From: Vicinamibacterales bacterium
Lineage (GTDB): Bacteria > Acidobacteriota > Vicinamibacteria > Vicinamibacterales > UBA823
DNA: 64,000 nt
NCBI GenBank assembly: GCA_036012125.1
Contig: DASCOS010000013.1
Span: 124,001-188,000, forward strand
Reading direction: 5' to 3'
Below, in pieces: positions 27,364-36,784 of the stretch. The notes beneath the pieces were generated by a model. That model was given only the letters and a program-made list of their open reading frames with translations. It was not told the origin of the DNA and searched no databases. The translations under genes were made by a program, and so were the position numbers. Within the stretch, counting starts at the first letter, position 1. The number at the start of each line of letters is the position of its first letter.

Positions 27364-28749
27364 ATGTTGAGTAAGAAGTCAACCGTCAAGGTCCCAGGCG
27401 ATTACGGGCGAACTTACGCGGTAGAGACCTTCGGCTGTCAGATGAACATCCATGACTCAGAGCGAATGGCTGGCCTGCTGGAACAAACAGGCTACGTCAG
27501 GGTTGAAGATGCCATTAAGGCTGACGTCGTTATCCTAAATACCTGCAGTGTGCGGGAACGAGCGGAGGATAAACTGTTTAGTCGTCTCGGGCAAATTTCA
27601 GCCGACCGAAGGCAGAAGCCCCCGCTAATGGTCGTTACGGGTTGTCTTGCACAACAAGAAGGCACTGATATGTTTGAGAGGGCAAATCAGGTCGACGTTG
27701 TTGTGGGAACGCAGGCAGTCCGTCGCCTACCAGAACTTCTTGACCGAGCAAAAACCCTGGGATCGAATCAAATCGATGTCAACCCGTACGAGGATGTCTC
27801 ATTTCCTCTTGGACTCGCAGTAAGAACTGATCCGGTCAAAGCTTACGTAACAATTGTGGAAGGCTGCAACGACTTCTGTGCGTTTTGCGTGGTTCCTTAT
27901 ACTCGAGGTCACGAACGGATGAGAATTTCGTCCGAGATAGTCAGTGAAGTCAAGGCGGCGGTGAGCTCTGGCCATAGAGAGGTTCACCTTCTCGGGCAAA
28001 TTGTTAACCACTACCAATGTCCAGTGGACCAAGAGTGTGATTTTGCCGGTTTACTGGAAAAGCTTAACGAGGTGTCAGGTCTGCTACGGATTCGTTTTGC
28101 AAGTCCTCATCCGCGACACGTTAACAGCAGAATGATTTCAGCGATGCGCGATCTGCCTACTGTTTGTGGACACCTCCATCTTCCTCTTCAATCAGGATCA
28201 ACAAGCGTCCTACGAGCGATGCGTCGGCGTCATACGCGGGAGAACTACCTGGACCTAGTTGAGCGAGTTCGCGCGGCAATACCGACGATTGACCTTTCAA
28301 CCGATATTATTGTTGGGTTTCCAGGAGAGACCGAGGAGGATTTCCAAGAGACCCTCTCATTAGTTAAACAGGTCGGGTACAGCAGCATGTTTTCTTTTAA
28401 ATATTCTGAACGGCCAGCAACATTGGCATCACGTCGGATCCCAGAAACCGTGAGTGAATCGGAAAAGACTCAGCGAATCGTCGAACTCCAGTTAGTGCAA
28501 AGACAGATTCAACTAGATCTGAATAGGCAGTCTATTGGGACTACGGCATCGGTGCTCGCAGACAGCACCTCGCGGCGACACGATGGAGAACTCTCTGGTC
28601 GCACTGGCGGAAACCTTGTTGTGAATTTTCCCGGAGACCCCCTATGGGTGGGGCGCTTGGTGAATGTAATAATTAGGAAGGCCGGGCCCCATAGTGTTTG
28701 GGGAGAGTCGGTTACTCTCGGAGAGGCGGGGCAGATAAATGCAAATTGA
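27364..28749 (+). CDS. miaB: tRNA-2-methylthio-N6-dimethylallyladenosine synthase
   Basis: Radical SAM methylthiotransferase that modifies A37 of tRNAs reading UNN codons, 461 aa. The N-terminal MTTase domain has the three auxiliary-cluster cysteines (TFGCQMN, LNTCSVRE, VTGCLAQQ). The radical SAM core has CNDFCAFC, and the C-terminal TRAM domain follows. The FGCQMN-H-SE motif separates MiaB from RimO and MtaB. The ATG is 21 bases after recN. Its 3' end overlaps the next gene by 11 bases. Confidence 0.95.
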   Translation: MLSKKSTVKVPGDYGRTYAVETFGCQMNIHDSERMAGLLEQTGYVRVEDAIKADVVILNTCSVRERAEDKLFSRLGQISADRRQKPPLMVVTGCLAQQEGTDMFERANQVDVVVGTQAVRRLPELLDRAKTLGSNQIDVNPYEDVSFPLGLAVRTDPVKAYVTIVEGCNDFCAFCVVPYTRGHERMRISSEIVSEVKAAVSSGHREVHLLGQIVNHYQCPVDQECDFAGLLEKLNEVSGLLRIRFASPHPRHVNSRMISAMRDLPTVCGHLHLPLQSGSTSVLRAMRRRHTRENYLDLVERVRAAIPTIDLSTDIIVGFPGETEEDFQETLSLVKQVGYSSMFSFKYSERPATLASRRIPETVSESEKTQRIVELQLVQRQIQLDLNRQSIGTTASVLADSTSRRHDGELSGRTGGNLVVNFPGDPLWVGRLVNVIIRKAGPHSVWGESVTLGEAGQINAN

Positions 28750-29224
28750 AATGAACATTAAGGGTTTGATGCTGGACCCAACTACCAAGATGCCAATAGT
28801 TATTCTTCGAGATAACAAGGGAGATAATGTTCTGCCTATTTGGGTGGGTAGTCCAGAGGCCAATGCCATCGCGCTCCAAATTGAAAACGTGGCAACACCT
28901 CGACCAATGACCCACGATCTTCTAAGAAATGTTATTCAGGACTTAAAGGGCGAGGTTCAAAAAATAGTTGTTTGCGACCTGAAGGGAAATACCTTCTATG
29001 CCATGATCTACCTCTTGGTAAATGGGGAAGTGGTCGCAATCGATTCTCGTCCAAGCGATGCGATCGCCCTGGCGGTCAGAGTAAAAGCGCCAATCTTCGT
29101 CGAGGAAACTGTGATGAGTGAGGCCAAGAAATCCGATCTTGGGCCAGAGAAGGTCGACCAAGAGCAACTCGGTGAATGGCTCGAGAGCCTCGATCCAGAA
29201 GAGCTCGGTAAGTATAAAATGTGA
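28739..29224 (+). CDS. Bifunctional nuclease family protein (DUF151)
   Basis: Small protein of 161 aa with the DUF151 core: LRDNKGDNVLPIWVG, EANAIALQIENV, RPMTHDLL and the conserved SRPSDAIALAVR segment. Family members have RNase/DNase activity in vitro; the role in this organism is unknown. It starts inside the miaB 3' end, so translation is coupled. The C-terminal tail is acidic (EQLGEWLESLDPEEL). A weak hairpin follows the stop. Confidence 0.9.
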   Translation: MQIEMNIKGLMLDPTTKMPIVILRDNKGDNVLPIWVGSPEANAIALQIENVATPRPMTHDLLRNVIQDLKGEVQKIVVCDLKGNTFYAMIYLLVNGEVVAIDSRPSDAIALAVRVKAPIFVEETVMSEAKKSDLGPEKVDQEQLGEWLESLDPEELGKYKM

Positions 29225-29250
29225 CCGTTTCCTACTAAAAAACGGTTTCC
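29224..29250 (+). terminator. Possible weak terminator after the bifunctional nuclease gene
   Basis: ACCGTTT (29224-29230) can pair with AAACGGT (29240-29246) around a 9-base loop. The tail is only TTCCTT, so termination would be inefficient. Confidence 0.35.
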
Positions 29251-29279
29251 TTGACACGACAGTGAGCGCTCCCTAGAAT
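29251..29279 (+). promoter_or_regulatory. Sigma70-type promoter of parAB
   Basis: TTGACA at 29251-29256, a 17-base spacer and TAGAAT at 29274-29279: 11 of 12 consensus bases with ideal spacing. It lies about 70 bases before the parA ATG, leaving a short untranslated leader. Confidence 0.75.
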
Positions 29280-29349
29280 ACCGCAGCCGCTAACGGAGCT
29301 GCGCCTGATCGATTCGGGTTCCTTATTTTGGGCTCTCAGTGCTCACGTC

Positions 29350-30114
29350 ATGTCCATGGTAATCGCGATTGCCAATCAAAAAGGGGGAGTTGGAAAGACA
29401 ACTACGGCGATTAATCTCTCGGCCGCTCTCGCCATTCGATACGAGCAACCGACCCTCCTGATCGATCTTGACGCCCAGGCGAACGCAACCAAGTCCTTTA
29501 TCGATATCAATACTGTCGGACAATCCGTCTATGACGCGATGCAGGGTAACAACTGCACCATTGCAGACACAATTGTTAAATCTGAACAGGAGTACCTGTC
29601 AGTTGCTCCGGCGAAGATTTCCCTAGCCAAACTTGAACAGAAGCTGGCGGGGGAGATTGACGCGTACCACAGGCTACAGGATCGGCTCAAGCCGATTCGG
29701 AGGCAGTACAAGAACATTGTGATCGACTGTCCGCCAGCCCTAGGAATACTTACGGTAAATGCCCTGGTTGCGGCTACGCACCTATTGGTTCCAGTCCAAT
29801 CGTCGTATTTTGCGCTCGAGGGAACGGACGATCTGATTGAAACGATAAAGCAGGTCCAGGGAAGGCCGAACCCGAAGCTAAAGCTTCTTGGTGTGCTGAT
29901 AACGATGCACGAGAAGCGGAAAACTCTAGCTAAGGATACTCAGAAAGCGATTAAGAAGGTTTTCGGGAAAAAGGTGTTCAAGACGGTGATCTCTAAGAGC
30001 GTTAGGTTGGAGGAGAGCCCGGCATACCGGGAATCGATTTTTACCTTCGCGCCTTCGTCAAAGGGCGCGAGCGAATACTTTGCTTTGTGTGAGGAGGTTA
30101 TGGACCGTGCCTAA
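29350..30114 (+). CDS. parA: Chromosome-partitioning ATPase ParA (Soj)
   Basis: ParA-type ATPase of 254 aa that moves ParB-bound DNA. The deviant Walker A KGGVGKTT is near residue 11 with its signature Lys. Walker A' is LLIDLDAQANAT and Walker B is NIVIDCPPALG. There is no N-terminal HTH, as in chromosomal Soj proteins rather than P1-type plasmid ParA. It has its own promoter, and its last bases overlap the start of parB. Confidence 0.93.
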   Translation: MSMVIAIANQKGGVGKTTTAINLSAALAIRYEQPTLLIDLDAQANATKSFIDINTVGQSVYDAMQGNNCTIADTIVKSEQEYLSVAPAKISLAKLEQKLAGEIDAYHRLQDRLKPIRRQYKNIVIDCPPALGILTVNALVAATHLLVPVQSSYFALEGTDDLIETIKQVQGRPNPKLKLLGVLITMHEKRKTLAKDTQKAIKKVFGKKVFKTVISKSVRLEESPAYRESIFTFAPSSKGASEYFALCEEVMDRA

Positions 30115-30937
30115 AAGGAGCGGGCTTCCGCCCTCGGTTAAGATGCGACACGACGCACACTACGTCGAAACTCTAATTGCCCCTGGCGGGGAGCCCGTTG
30201 GGCGAATTGTCTCAATCGACAAGGTTGACCCAAATCCAAACCAGCCTCGTCAGGTTATGGGCGATTTGTCAGAGCTGAAGAACTCAATTTCTGAGCAGGG
30301 AATAATTCAGCCGCTGATTGTTAGGCAGCGAGGCGATCGATTCCAGATTATCGCAGGGGAACGGCGCTACCAGGCTGCGGTCCAGCTTGGACGAGATGAG
30401 GTTCCGGTTGTTATTCGCGATACCAAGGATGAAAGGGAAGTTCTAGAGCTAGCCCTGATCGAGAACATTCAACGCAAAGACCTTACTGCTTTTGAGGAGG
30501 CCGAGGCCCTAGGCATCCTGGCTGACAAACACGGCTACACACACGAGCAGCTTTCGAAGCGGCTTGGTAAATCGCGGACAACAATTACTGAGTCACTCGC
30601 TCTCAATGGAATGTCTGAAGAAGTTAAGAATCGATGTCGGCTGGCCGACATTACCTCTAAGTCCCTATTATTAGAAATAGTTAGGCAGTCAGATAAAGCA
30701 AAGATGATCGATGTTCTTGAGCGGATTGCATCTGGGGGAAAGACTACGAGAGAGCTGCTTCGAAGGGAAAAGGAAAAGCCTAAGGCTGGTCGCCCGAAGG
30801 CCTACGTGTATCAGTACAAGGACCCGGAGAAGAAGTTTAATGTGAAGCTCAGCTTTGGCAAGGCTCGCGTGAATAAGAGTGAGTTGATATCAGCGCTTGA
30901 GGCCATCTTGCGGAACCTTCAGAAGTCTGGCGATTAG
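30107..30937 (+). CDS. parB: Chromosome-partitioning protein ParB (Spo0J)
   Basis: CTP-dependent DNA clamp that loads at parS, about 276 aa. The N-terminal domain has QPRQVMGDLSELKNSISEQG and the CTP-binding GERRYQAA. A central HTH (YTHEQLSKRLGKSRTTITE) and a short C-terminal dimerisation domain follow. The start is a GTG at 30107 that overlaps the end of parA; the further-upstream start at 30080 lacks support. I found no parS-like 16-mer (TGTTTCACGTGAAACA type) in the window. Confidence 0.93.
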   Translation: MPKRSGLPPSVKMRHDAHYVETLIAPGGEPVGRIVSIDKVDPNPNQPRQVMGDLSELKNSISEQGIIQPLIVRQRGDRFQIIAGERRYQAAVQLGRDEVPVVIRDTKDEREVLELALIENIQRKDLTAFEEAEALGILADKHGYTHEQLSKRLGKSRTTITESLALNGMSEEVKNRCRLADITSKSLLLEIVRQSDKAKMIDVLERIASGGKTTRELLRREKEKPKAGRPKAYVYQYKDPEKKFNVKLSFGKARVNKSELISALEAILRNLQKSGD

Positions 30938-31024
30938 GGATGTCGGTTACTTCGCGTAATAGGCTTGGCTTCCGAACATCGGTTGGAGCTGGCTCATCAA
31001 GGTTTGATTTTCTAGTTAGGCTGG

Positions 31025-31303
31025 TTGCTGGATTTATCCAGCAAGGAATTGGACGATGGCGAACCGCTGTATCGTAATACTGGTGATGTGATGTTCTTAG
31101 ATCACTGGAAAGAGTACCGACCATGGCTGGTGCGGGCACTGAATCAGCAGGGCAAGTTGAAGCTGGTGTTTGCCCACGAGGTAGCTGAACGAGTAGGAGC
31201 GGTGGAAACATCGGCTCTCGCGAGTGGGCTATCGCTGGATGCCGCCCATGAATTGGGAAATTTGGAATTGAAGAAGATTTCCAACGTCCTTTTTGGACCA
31301 TAG
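31025..31303 (+). CDS. Small protein of unknown function
   Basis: A 92 aa frame (TTG at 31025, or 70 aa from the ATG at 31091) in the 620-base space between parB and the LptF-LptG gene. Its composition looks like real protein: charged, helical, with no low complexity. The middle part (HWKEYRPWLVRALNQQGKL followed by a helical, Leu/Ala/Glu-rich end) weakly recalls small TnpV-like proteins linked to mobile elements, but this is a faint likeness only. No strong ribosome site precedes either start. It could be a remnant. Confidence 0.4.
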   Translation: MLDLSSKELDDGEPLYRNTGDVMFLDHWKEYRPWLVRALNQQGKLKLVFAHEVAERVGAVETSALASGLSLDAAHELGNLELKKISNVLFGP

Positions 31304-31560
31304 TAATAGAGTTTGGCTGGATGCTAGTTTGGCCGCTCATGGGTTGCGGCATCCTCATAGGGTTCTACCACCCTAGGCTTTCTTTTCAGGGTTGTCAGTC
31401 GACCTGACCCTCTATATATGTTTACATAATAGACGTTATCAGACACTGGGTATATTCAATAGTAACAGCGCTCAAGTACGCTTCGAGAGCCGGCCTCCTC
31501 GGTAACCGCGACCACCCTTACGGAGCCCTTAGACAAATCACGTATGCTAAGGTCATCGTA
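31304..31560. other. Intergenic region before the LptF-LptG gene
   Basis: AT-rich spacer with a possible hairpin at 31358-31384 and the presumed promoter of the LptF-LptG gene. Several TATA-like stretches occur (31411-31456), but no -35/-10 pair with good spacing stands out. Bases 30938-31024, before the small ORF, hold nothing I recognise. Confidence 0.4.
31358..31384 (+). terminator. Possible terminator after the small ORF
   Basis: A 6-bp stem TAGGGT/ACCCTA (31358-31363 with 31370-31375) around a 6-base loop is followed by a pyrimidine-rich tail (GGCTTTCTTTT). The stem is short, so this is tentative. Confidence 0.35.
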
Positions 31561-33885
31561 ATGGTCCGAATCATTGATCGATACCTTATACGAGAGATTG
31601 CGACACCATTCCTGCTAGCTCTCACGGTGTTCACCTTTCTCCTAATGCTTCCTCCATTGGTTGAGGTCGCAGAAGGGCTAATTGCAAAAGGTGTCCCTCC
31701 CCAAACCACAGTCTGGATCATGTTGACCCTGGTGCCCCAAGCACTTGGAGTCACAATCCCCATGGCCTTCCTGGTTGGCCTACTTGTAGCGCTGGGGCGT
31801 CTCTCAAGGGACCGAGAGGCTGTTGCCCTTCAAGCCTGCGGAGTGAGCCCTGCAATTCTTTTGCGTCCAATCCTAACGTGCTCGGTGTTAGCTGCCGCGG
31901 CCACAATCTTTACCTTGGTATGGCTCCTGCCTAACGCCAACCAATCGTTCAGGGAAACGACTTATTCAATAATTGCTACAAGGGTTCAGGCCGAGGTGAA
32001 ACCGAGAGTCTTTTACGAGGACTTCCCAGGGGTCATTCTCTATGTTCAAGATTCAACTGCAGACTCCCCCATTTGGAGCAACGTTTTTCTTGCAGACACT
32101 CGGAGTCCTGGCCGTCCCGAGATCTTTGTTTCGGAGAAAGGCCAGGTCGCTCTAAATCGCCCAGATCGCCAAGTTGCCATTATTTTGGAGAACGGTGTTC
32201 GGCACGATGTCAGCCCAGAGCGACCAGAGGAATACGAGGTTCACGAATTTGAACGGATCGTGATGAGTCTTGACCCGGACACTGTGTTCCCGCGTATGGG
32301 TCCACAGCGTGGGTACCCTGAGCTGACGATTGCTGAACTTGAAAACGAAGTCCTTGACATGCGGGCTGCTGGCCTATCCCCACACCGACCTATCATGGAG
32401 ATCCACCGAAAATTTTCAATACCAGTAGCCTGTTTTGTCTTTGCCTTAATCGGCTTGGCCTTTGGGTTGAGCAATAGGCGAGAAAGAAGGATCTCGAGCT
32501 TTGTGGTTGGAATCGGCGTTATTTTTGTCTACTACGTGTGGATGTACGTTGCGGAGGCCGCGGCTAAGGGCGCTCTGGTCTCTCCGCATTTGGCAATGTG
32601 GCTTCCGAATCTTGCTCTCGGTCTTCCAGCCCTTCTCTTTGTCTGGAGAAGGGTCTTCACCGTAGATGGGCGTTTGCTTCCGCGATCATGGCGCTCTGGT
32701 TTAATTCGAAAGCCTGAGTCCCAATCTAGTCCTGGGAGATCAGTCACGAAAAGCAAGCCTGAGCCTGCTAAGACCAGTGGCAAGCTTCTGAGTCCTCTAT
32801 TTCCCCGCTTGAACCTTCTCGATCAGTATGTTCTTCGGCACTACTTCAAGGTTGTAGCTTTAGCTTTTGTGGGAATGTTGGGGATCTTCTACATTGCGAC
32901 GTTTATTGACCTGTCAGACAAGCTATTTAAAGGGGAAACAACGGCTGCTACCCTGTTGGAATATTTCTGGTTTGCAACTCCCCAATACATCTATTACGTA
33001 CTTCCGATTTCAACTCTGATAGCCACGCTCGTTACGATCGGTCTCATCACGAGAACTTCAGAGCTAGTTGTGATGAAGGCTTGCGGTATCAGCCTTTATC
33101 GGGTTGCCGCCCCCCTATTTTGCCTAGGAGTGGTGTGGAGCGGTCTCCTTTTTGGCCTTGGAGAGACAATACTGGCGTCATCTAATAGGCGGGCCGAGGC
33201 CATCAGACACGTTGTTCGCGGTGGTTCACCTCAAACCTTTGACGTCCTAAACCGTAAATGGATTGTTGCACCCGACGGCTCGATCTATCACTACGCCTAC
33301 CTTGATCCCGCACTGCAGGAGCTTCACGGGTTTTCAGTCTACGAGTTCAGCAATTCAACTTGGGCCCTGAGTAGGCGAACTTTCGTGAATAAAGCAACCT
33401 TCCAGGACCCATGGGCCGGTGAAGGCGTATGGGTCAGGTCTTTCGATGCGTCTTTAGACGTAATGCCCTACGAGTATGTTGGAGAAGCCGACCTCCCTCT
33501 TCAACCCCCAGAGTTCTTCGTTACCGAAGGCCCTGATGCTGAACGAATGAACTTCACGCAGCTCCAGCGCTACATTGGTGAGCTAGAGGCTGGCGGGTTT
33601 AATGTTACGGAGTTGCTGGTTGCTCTACAGCGCAAGCTCTCCTTTCCATTCATTACGATTGTTATGACCCTGATTGGCATTCCCTTTGCCGTTATTACCG
33701 GTCGTTACGGGGCCATGTATGCAACGGGGGCTGGATTAGCGATTGCGATGGGATACTGGATCACGCTTAGCGTCTTCGCGGCAGTCGGTGCTGCAGGACT
33801 CCTGGTACCAGTTCTTGCGGCTTGGGCTCCAAATATTCTTTTCGGTGCGGCCGCAAGCTACCTATTACTTACCGTCCGCACCTAA
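31561..33885 (+). CDS. LptF-LptG fusion permease of the LPS exporter
   Basis: A 774 aa membrane protein in two homologous halves, each like one LptF/LptG (YjgP/YjgQ) permease. Half one begins IIDRYLIREIATPFLLAL and half two, at residue 419, begins LLDQYVLRHYFKVVALAF. Each half has three N-terminal helices, a periplasmic jelly-roll region and three C-terminal helices. A Ser/Lys/Pro-rich linker (about 380-415) joins them. LptF and LptG are usually separate proteins of about 360 aa, so this one chain would form the whole permease with two LptB. The coupling-helix motif EAVALQACGVS and its partner ELVVMKACGIS are both present. The 3' end overlaps the next, convergent gene by 3 bases. Confidence 0.92.
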   Translation: MVRIIDRYLIREIATPFLLALTVFTFLLMLPPLVEVAEGLIAKGVPPQTTVWIMLTLVPQALGVTIPMAFLVGLLVALGRLSRDREAVALQACGVSPAILLRPILTCSVLAAAATIFTLVWLLPNANQSFRETTYSIIATRVQAEVKPRVFYEDFPGVILYVQDSTADSPIWSNVFLADTRSPGRPEIFVSEKGQVALNRPDRQVAIILENGVRHDVSPERPEEYEVHEFERIVMSLDPDTVFPRMGPQRGYPELTIAELENEVLDMRAAGLSPHRPIMEIHRKFSIPVACFVFALIGLAFGLSNRRERRISSFVVGIGVIFVYYVWMYVAEAAAKGALVSPHLAMWLPNLALGLPALLFVWRRVFTVDGRLLPRSWRSGLIRKPESQSSPGRSVTKSKPEPAKTSGKLLSPLFPRLNLLDQYVLRHYFKVVALAFVGMLGIFYIATFIDLSDKLFKGETTAATLLEYFWFATPQYIYYVLPISTLIATLVTIGLITRTSELVVMKACGISLYRVAAPLFCLGVVWSGLLFGLGETILASSNRRAEAIRHVVRGGSPQTFDVLNRKWIVAPDGSIYHYAYLDPALQELHGFSVYEFSNSTWALSRRTFVNKATFQDPWAGEGVWVRSFDASLDVMPYEYVGEADLPLQPPEFFVTEGPDAERMNFTQLQRYIGELEAGGFNVTELLVALQRKLSFPFITIVMTLIGIPFAVITGRYGAMYATGAGLAIAMGYWITLSVFAAVGAAGLLVPVLAAWAPNILFGAAASYLLLTVRT

Positions 33886-35567
33886 TCCCACTGTTCTATT
33901 TGGATATTATCGATCCAGAGCACCCCGGAGGTTGCCGGGGCCGTATTTAGGGTATCAACCACAAACATAAGCGCTACTGGTTCGTCTGCTTGCGGCGGCC
34001 AAGGACTGCTCTCCGCAACCGGGCGCATGTCCTGGAGGCGGATCAAGACTTCTCTTGGTTCGGTGTCCACATAGACCGATCTGACCCACCGAACATCCTC
34101 TCCTGCCTTCGAGTCCCTCAATTGAACGGATACTCTTTGTGCAGCATCGCCTCGAATCAGAAATCGAATTACGTTAAATCGATTGAAATCTAACGCCCCT
34201 TCACGCACTAAGGCTGCGAATGGACTGGTCTCGGAATCAGAAAGCGCGTACCGCAATGCCAACTCTCTTCCGTCAACCGAGGGAGTGCTGTCAATCGCCA
34301 CCAGTGATGTTTCTTCATGCTCAACCTTCCAAGCTTGGACATCAGATTCATCACTAAATAATGCAAATGTGGTCTCAATAGTCTCACCTACTGGCTGATC
34401 CGTTTCTGCCTCCCTAGGTTCGCCTACGTAAATCGGATTACTCAGAATCCATGGAATGGGTAAGGAGTTCGGCATTGGCGAGAGGACGACTTCGGCCCTA
34501 TATATCGCAGATTGGCTTCCCGTTTGAAATCGTAAACTCGGCTGGGTTGTTTGTGCGATTAAGGTGCCATCTTTAAATAGTCTTAGTTCGCCACCTTGTG
34601 GAAGGTCTGCTTCAAGCACCACAGTCCTAGGATCGCCGACCGATACTACCCTTCCAGGCTGCGTAGCGCTTGTCCCGGATTCGACTTCGAAGCGAAATCG
34701 TCCTGGTTGTGCAAGGGCATCGATCGCTGTGTACACTCGACCCTGTTTGATCGAACCGAGAAGCAGCGCTGTGTCTTTTTCAGGATCTCCAGAGAAACTA
34801 GTTTCAAGTTGAACGCGGATACCGAAGCTTCGAAACACTTGCTCGTAGGACGGAATTGGAAAAGGGCGCACGTGGGCATCCGCCCCGGCCAGTGCAACAA
34901 CCCGACGTCCTTGGGTCATTGTGTCCCACCGATCGAGGGCCTCAATGGGTCGATCAAAGAGTGAGGCGATCGCCTCGGACGGTCGAAGTGGATAATGGAG
35001 AATTCCTAGTGCGAGACGGTGTACCGGCTCGTCCCGCCAGGCGCTATCAGTGTTCAGCCATTCGATCCCGTCTATGGGAGCTGTCCAATCCTTCCACCGT
35101 AAAGATTCCTTCGCCGAAAAGGGATGTGCCGCAACGCCGAAGCCTCCCAGGCGAGCAATGTCCTCAACAACATCTCGTGCTTCGCCCCCGAGTGGGTAGG
35201 GGGAACCTTGGTGTCCGATCGCAAGATAATGACCCTCGGTCGTGCTCACCTCTACCCCATCCAAGATAAGAGTTCCCCTGTGATAGATGGGGGGATCGGG
35301 CGTTCTTGTGCCATCGCCGTGGTCGGTTGTAATAACGAACGCTAATCCGGCACGGGCGGCAGCGCCAGCGATCTCGTCGACAGTTCCCGAACCATCCGAT
35401 CGAGCAGTGTGAACGTGAAATGCTCCTGTAACGACCGGCGTGGATATCTCGCCAGACGACGCAAACTCCTTCTTATCAATAAGTGGTTGATCAGGAAGGG
35501 TAAGTACAGTCGCCAGCGCTACGACGATGATCACCCCACTCGCTGATCGTGCGGCAGAATACAACAT
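33882..35567 (-). CDS. Exported PHP-domain metallohydrolase with C-terminal beta-sandwich domain
   Basis: A 561 aa protein. A hydrophobic N-terminus (GVIIVVALATVLTLP) suggests export or anchoring. The PHP domain follows with its metal motifs: AFHVHTARSDGSG, ITTDHGDG, GVEVSTTEGHYLAIG, GVAAHPFS and GADAHVRP. PHP proteins are metal-dependent phosphoesterases or related hydrolases. After about residue 300 comes an Ig-like region, and the last 150 residues look like a jelly-roll (galactose-binding/CBM-like) module ending GVLWIDNIQIEQWD. A periplasmic PHP enzyme with a possible carbohydrate-binding module suggests a sugar-linked substrate, but that is inference. The ATG at 35567 is the plausible start. 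Confidence 0.78.
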   Translation of the reverse strand: MLYSAARSASGVIIVVALATVLTLPDQPLIDKKEFASSGEISTPVVTGAFHVHTARSDGSGTVDEIAGAAARAGLAFVITTDHGDGTRTPDPPIYHRGTLILDGVEVSTTEGHYLAIGHQGSPYPLGGEARDVVEDIARLGGFGVAAHPFSAKESLRWKDWTAPIDGIEWLNTDSAWRDEPVHRLALGILHYPLRPSEAIASLFDRPIEALDRWDTMTQGRRVVALAGADAHVRPFPIPSYEQVFRSFGIRVQLETSFSGDPEKDTALLLGSIKQGRVYTAIDALAQPGRFRFEVESGTSATQPGRVVSVGDPRTVVLEADLPQGGELRLFKDGTLIAQTTQPSLRFQTGSQSAIYRAEVVLSPMPNSLPIPWILSNPIYVGEPREAETDQPVGETIETTFALFSDESDVQAWKVEHEETSLVAIDSTPSVDGRELALRYALSDSETSPFAALVREGALDFNRFNVIRFLIRGDAAQRVSVQLRDSKAGEDVRWVRSVYVDTEPREVLIRLQDMRPVAESSPWPPQADEPVALMFVVDTLNTAPATSGVLWIDNIQIEQWD

Positions 35568-35624
35568 GATGAAATCGGCGAGACAGCTTCGACCCCATCC
35601 CTAGCCGAGGATCGATATTACTAA

Positions 35625-36776
35625 TCAGAGGCCGGCGTCAGCCTTAAGGGCCTCTGCCTTGTTAGTCCATTCCCAGGTAAAGTCCTGTTCAGTGCGACCG
35701 AAGTGTCCAAAAGCAGCAGTTTGCTTGTAGATTGGCCTACGAAGGTTCAAGGTTTCAATGATCCCCTTGGGAGTTAGCGCAAAGTGAGCCCTTATGAGAT
35801 CGCTAATCTTGTTGTCGTCAACCCGACCAGTGCCGAATGTATCAACCAGAACGGAGACGGGGTCCGCTAGGCCGATTGCGTACGCGAGCTGTACCTGGGT
35901 TCGGTCAGCTAGTCCCGCAGCCACGCAATTTTTGGCAATGTAACGGGCCATGTACGACGCTGAACGATCGACCTTTGTAGGGTCCTTTCCTGAGAACGCT
36001 CCCCCACCATGAGGAGCGGCACCGCCGTAGGTATCTACAATAATCTTCCTGCCCGTGACCCCAGCATCACCATGGGGTCCGCCAACGACAAACCGACCGG
36101 TTGGGTTTACGTGAATGCTCGTGTTTTGATCCAACATCGACTCAGGAATTGTCGGTTTTATGACGTGTTCCTGAACATCCTCAAGCATTTTTGCCTGGTC
36201 AACAGTGGCAGCATGTTGACTGGACACTACGACGGTGTCCACGCGAACTGGCGTGTCGCCGTCGTACTCAACCGTGACTTGAGATTTTCCATCTGGCCTA
36301 AGGTAATCCAAGATGCCCTCTCGGCGAACCCTTGATAAACCTCGACAGAGTTGATGCGCAAGCTGAATAGGGAGCGGCATCAGTTCGGAGCTCTCTCGAC
36401 AAGCGTAGCCAAACATCAGACCCTGATCGCCAGCGCCGCCAGGATCAACGCCCATCGCGATATCCGGCGATTGCCCGTGAATTGCCGAGACAACAGCACA
36501 CGTTTCATGATCAAAGCCAAATTTGGCTCGGGTATACCCAACGTCCCTTATTGTGTCCCTGACGATTCTTTGAAAATCTACATAGCACGTAGTTGTAACC
36601 TCCCCGGCCAGAATTGCAAGGCCGGTAGTCACAAGAGTCTCGCATGCAACTCGTCCGTTGGGATCCTCGGCAAGGATCGCGTCAAGGACTGAGTCAGAGA
36701 TCTGATCGGCTATCTTGTCAGGATGCCCTTCAGTTACGGACTCCGAAGTAAACAGGTGGCGGCCGGTGCGACTCAT
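35625..36776 (-). CDS. metK: S-adenosylmethionine synthetase
   Basis: Makes S-adenosylmethionine from methionine and ATP; 383 aa, normal length. Motifs: [16 protein letters not shown] at the start, the P-loop-like [12 protein letters not shown], and [19 protein letters not shown] near the C-terminal third. All core Lys, Asp and His residues appear in place. AGGAG sits 8 bases before the ATG, but can fold into a hairpin. I saw no known SAM riboswitch in the leader. Confidence 0.97.
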   Translation of the reverse strand: MSRTGRHLFTSESVTEGHPDKIADQISDSVLDAILAEDPNGRVACETLVTTGLAILAGEVTTTCYVDFQRIVRDTIRDVGYTRAKFGFDHETCAVVSAIHGQSPDIAMGVDPGGAGDQGLMFGYACRESSELMPLPIQLAHQLCRGLSRVRREGILDYLRPDGKSQVTVEYDGDTPVRVDTVVVSSQHAATVDQAKMLEDVQEHVIKPTIPESMLDQNTSIHVNPTGRFVVGGPHGDAGVTGRKIIVDTYGGAAPHGGGAFSGKDPTKVDRSASYMARYIAKNCVAAGLADRTQVQLAYAIGLADPVSVLVDTFGTGRVDDNKISDLIRAHFALTPKGIIETLNLRRPIYKQTAAFGHFGRTEQDFTWEWTNKAEALKADAGL

Positions 36777-36784
36777 TTAACGAA

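Noticed and set aside
34596-35269. Forward open frames opposite the PHP gene
   Set aside because: Antisense shadows of a well-supported gene with clear PHP motifs.
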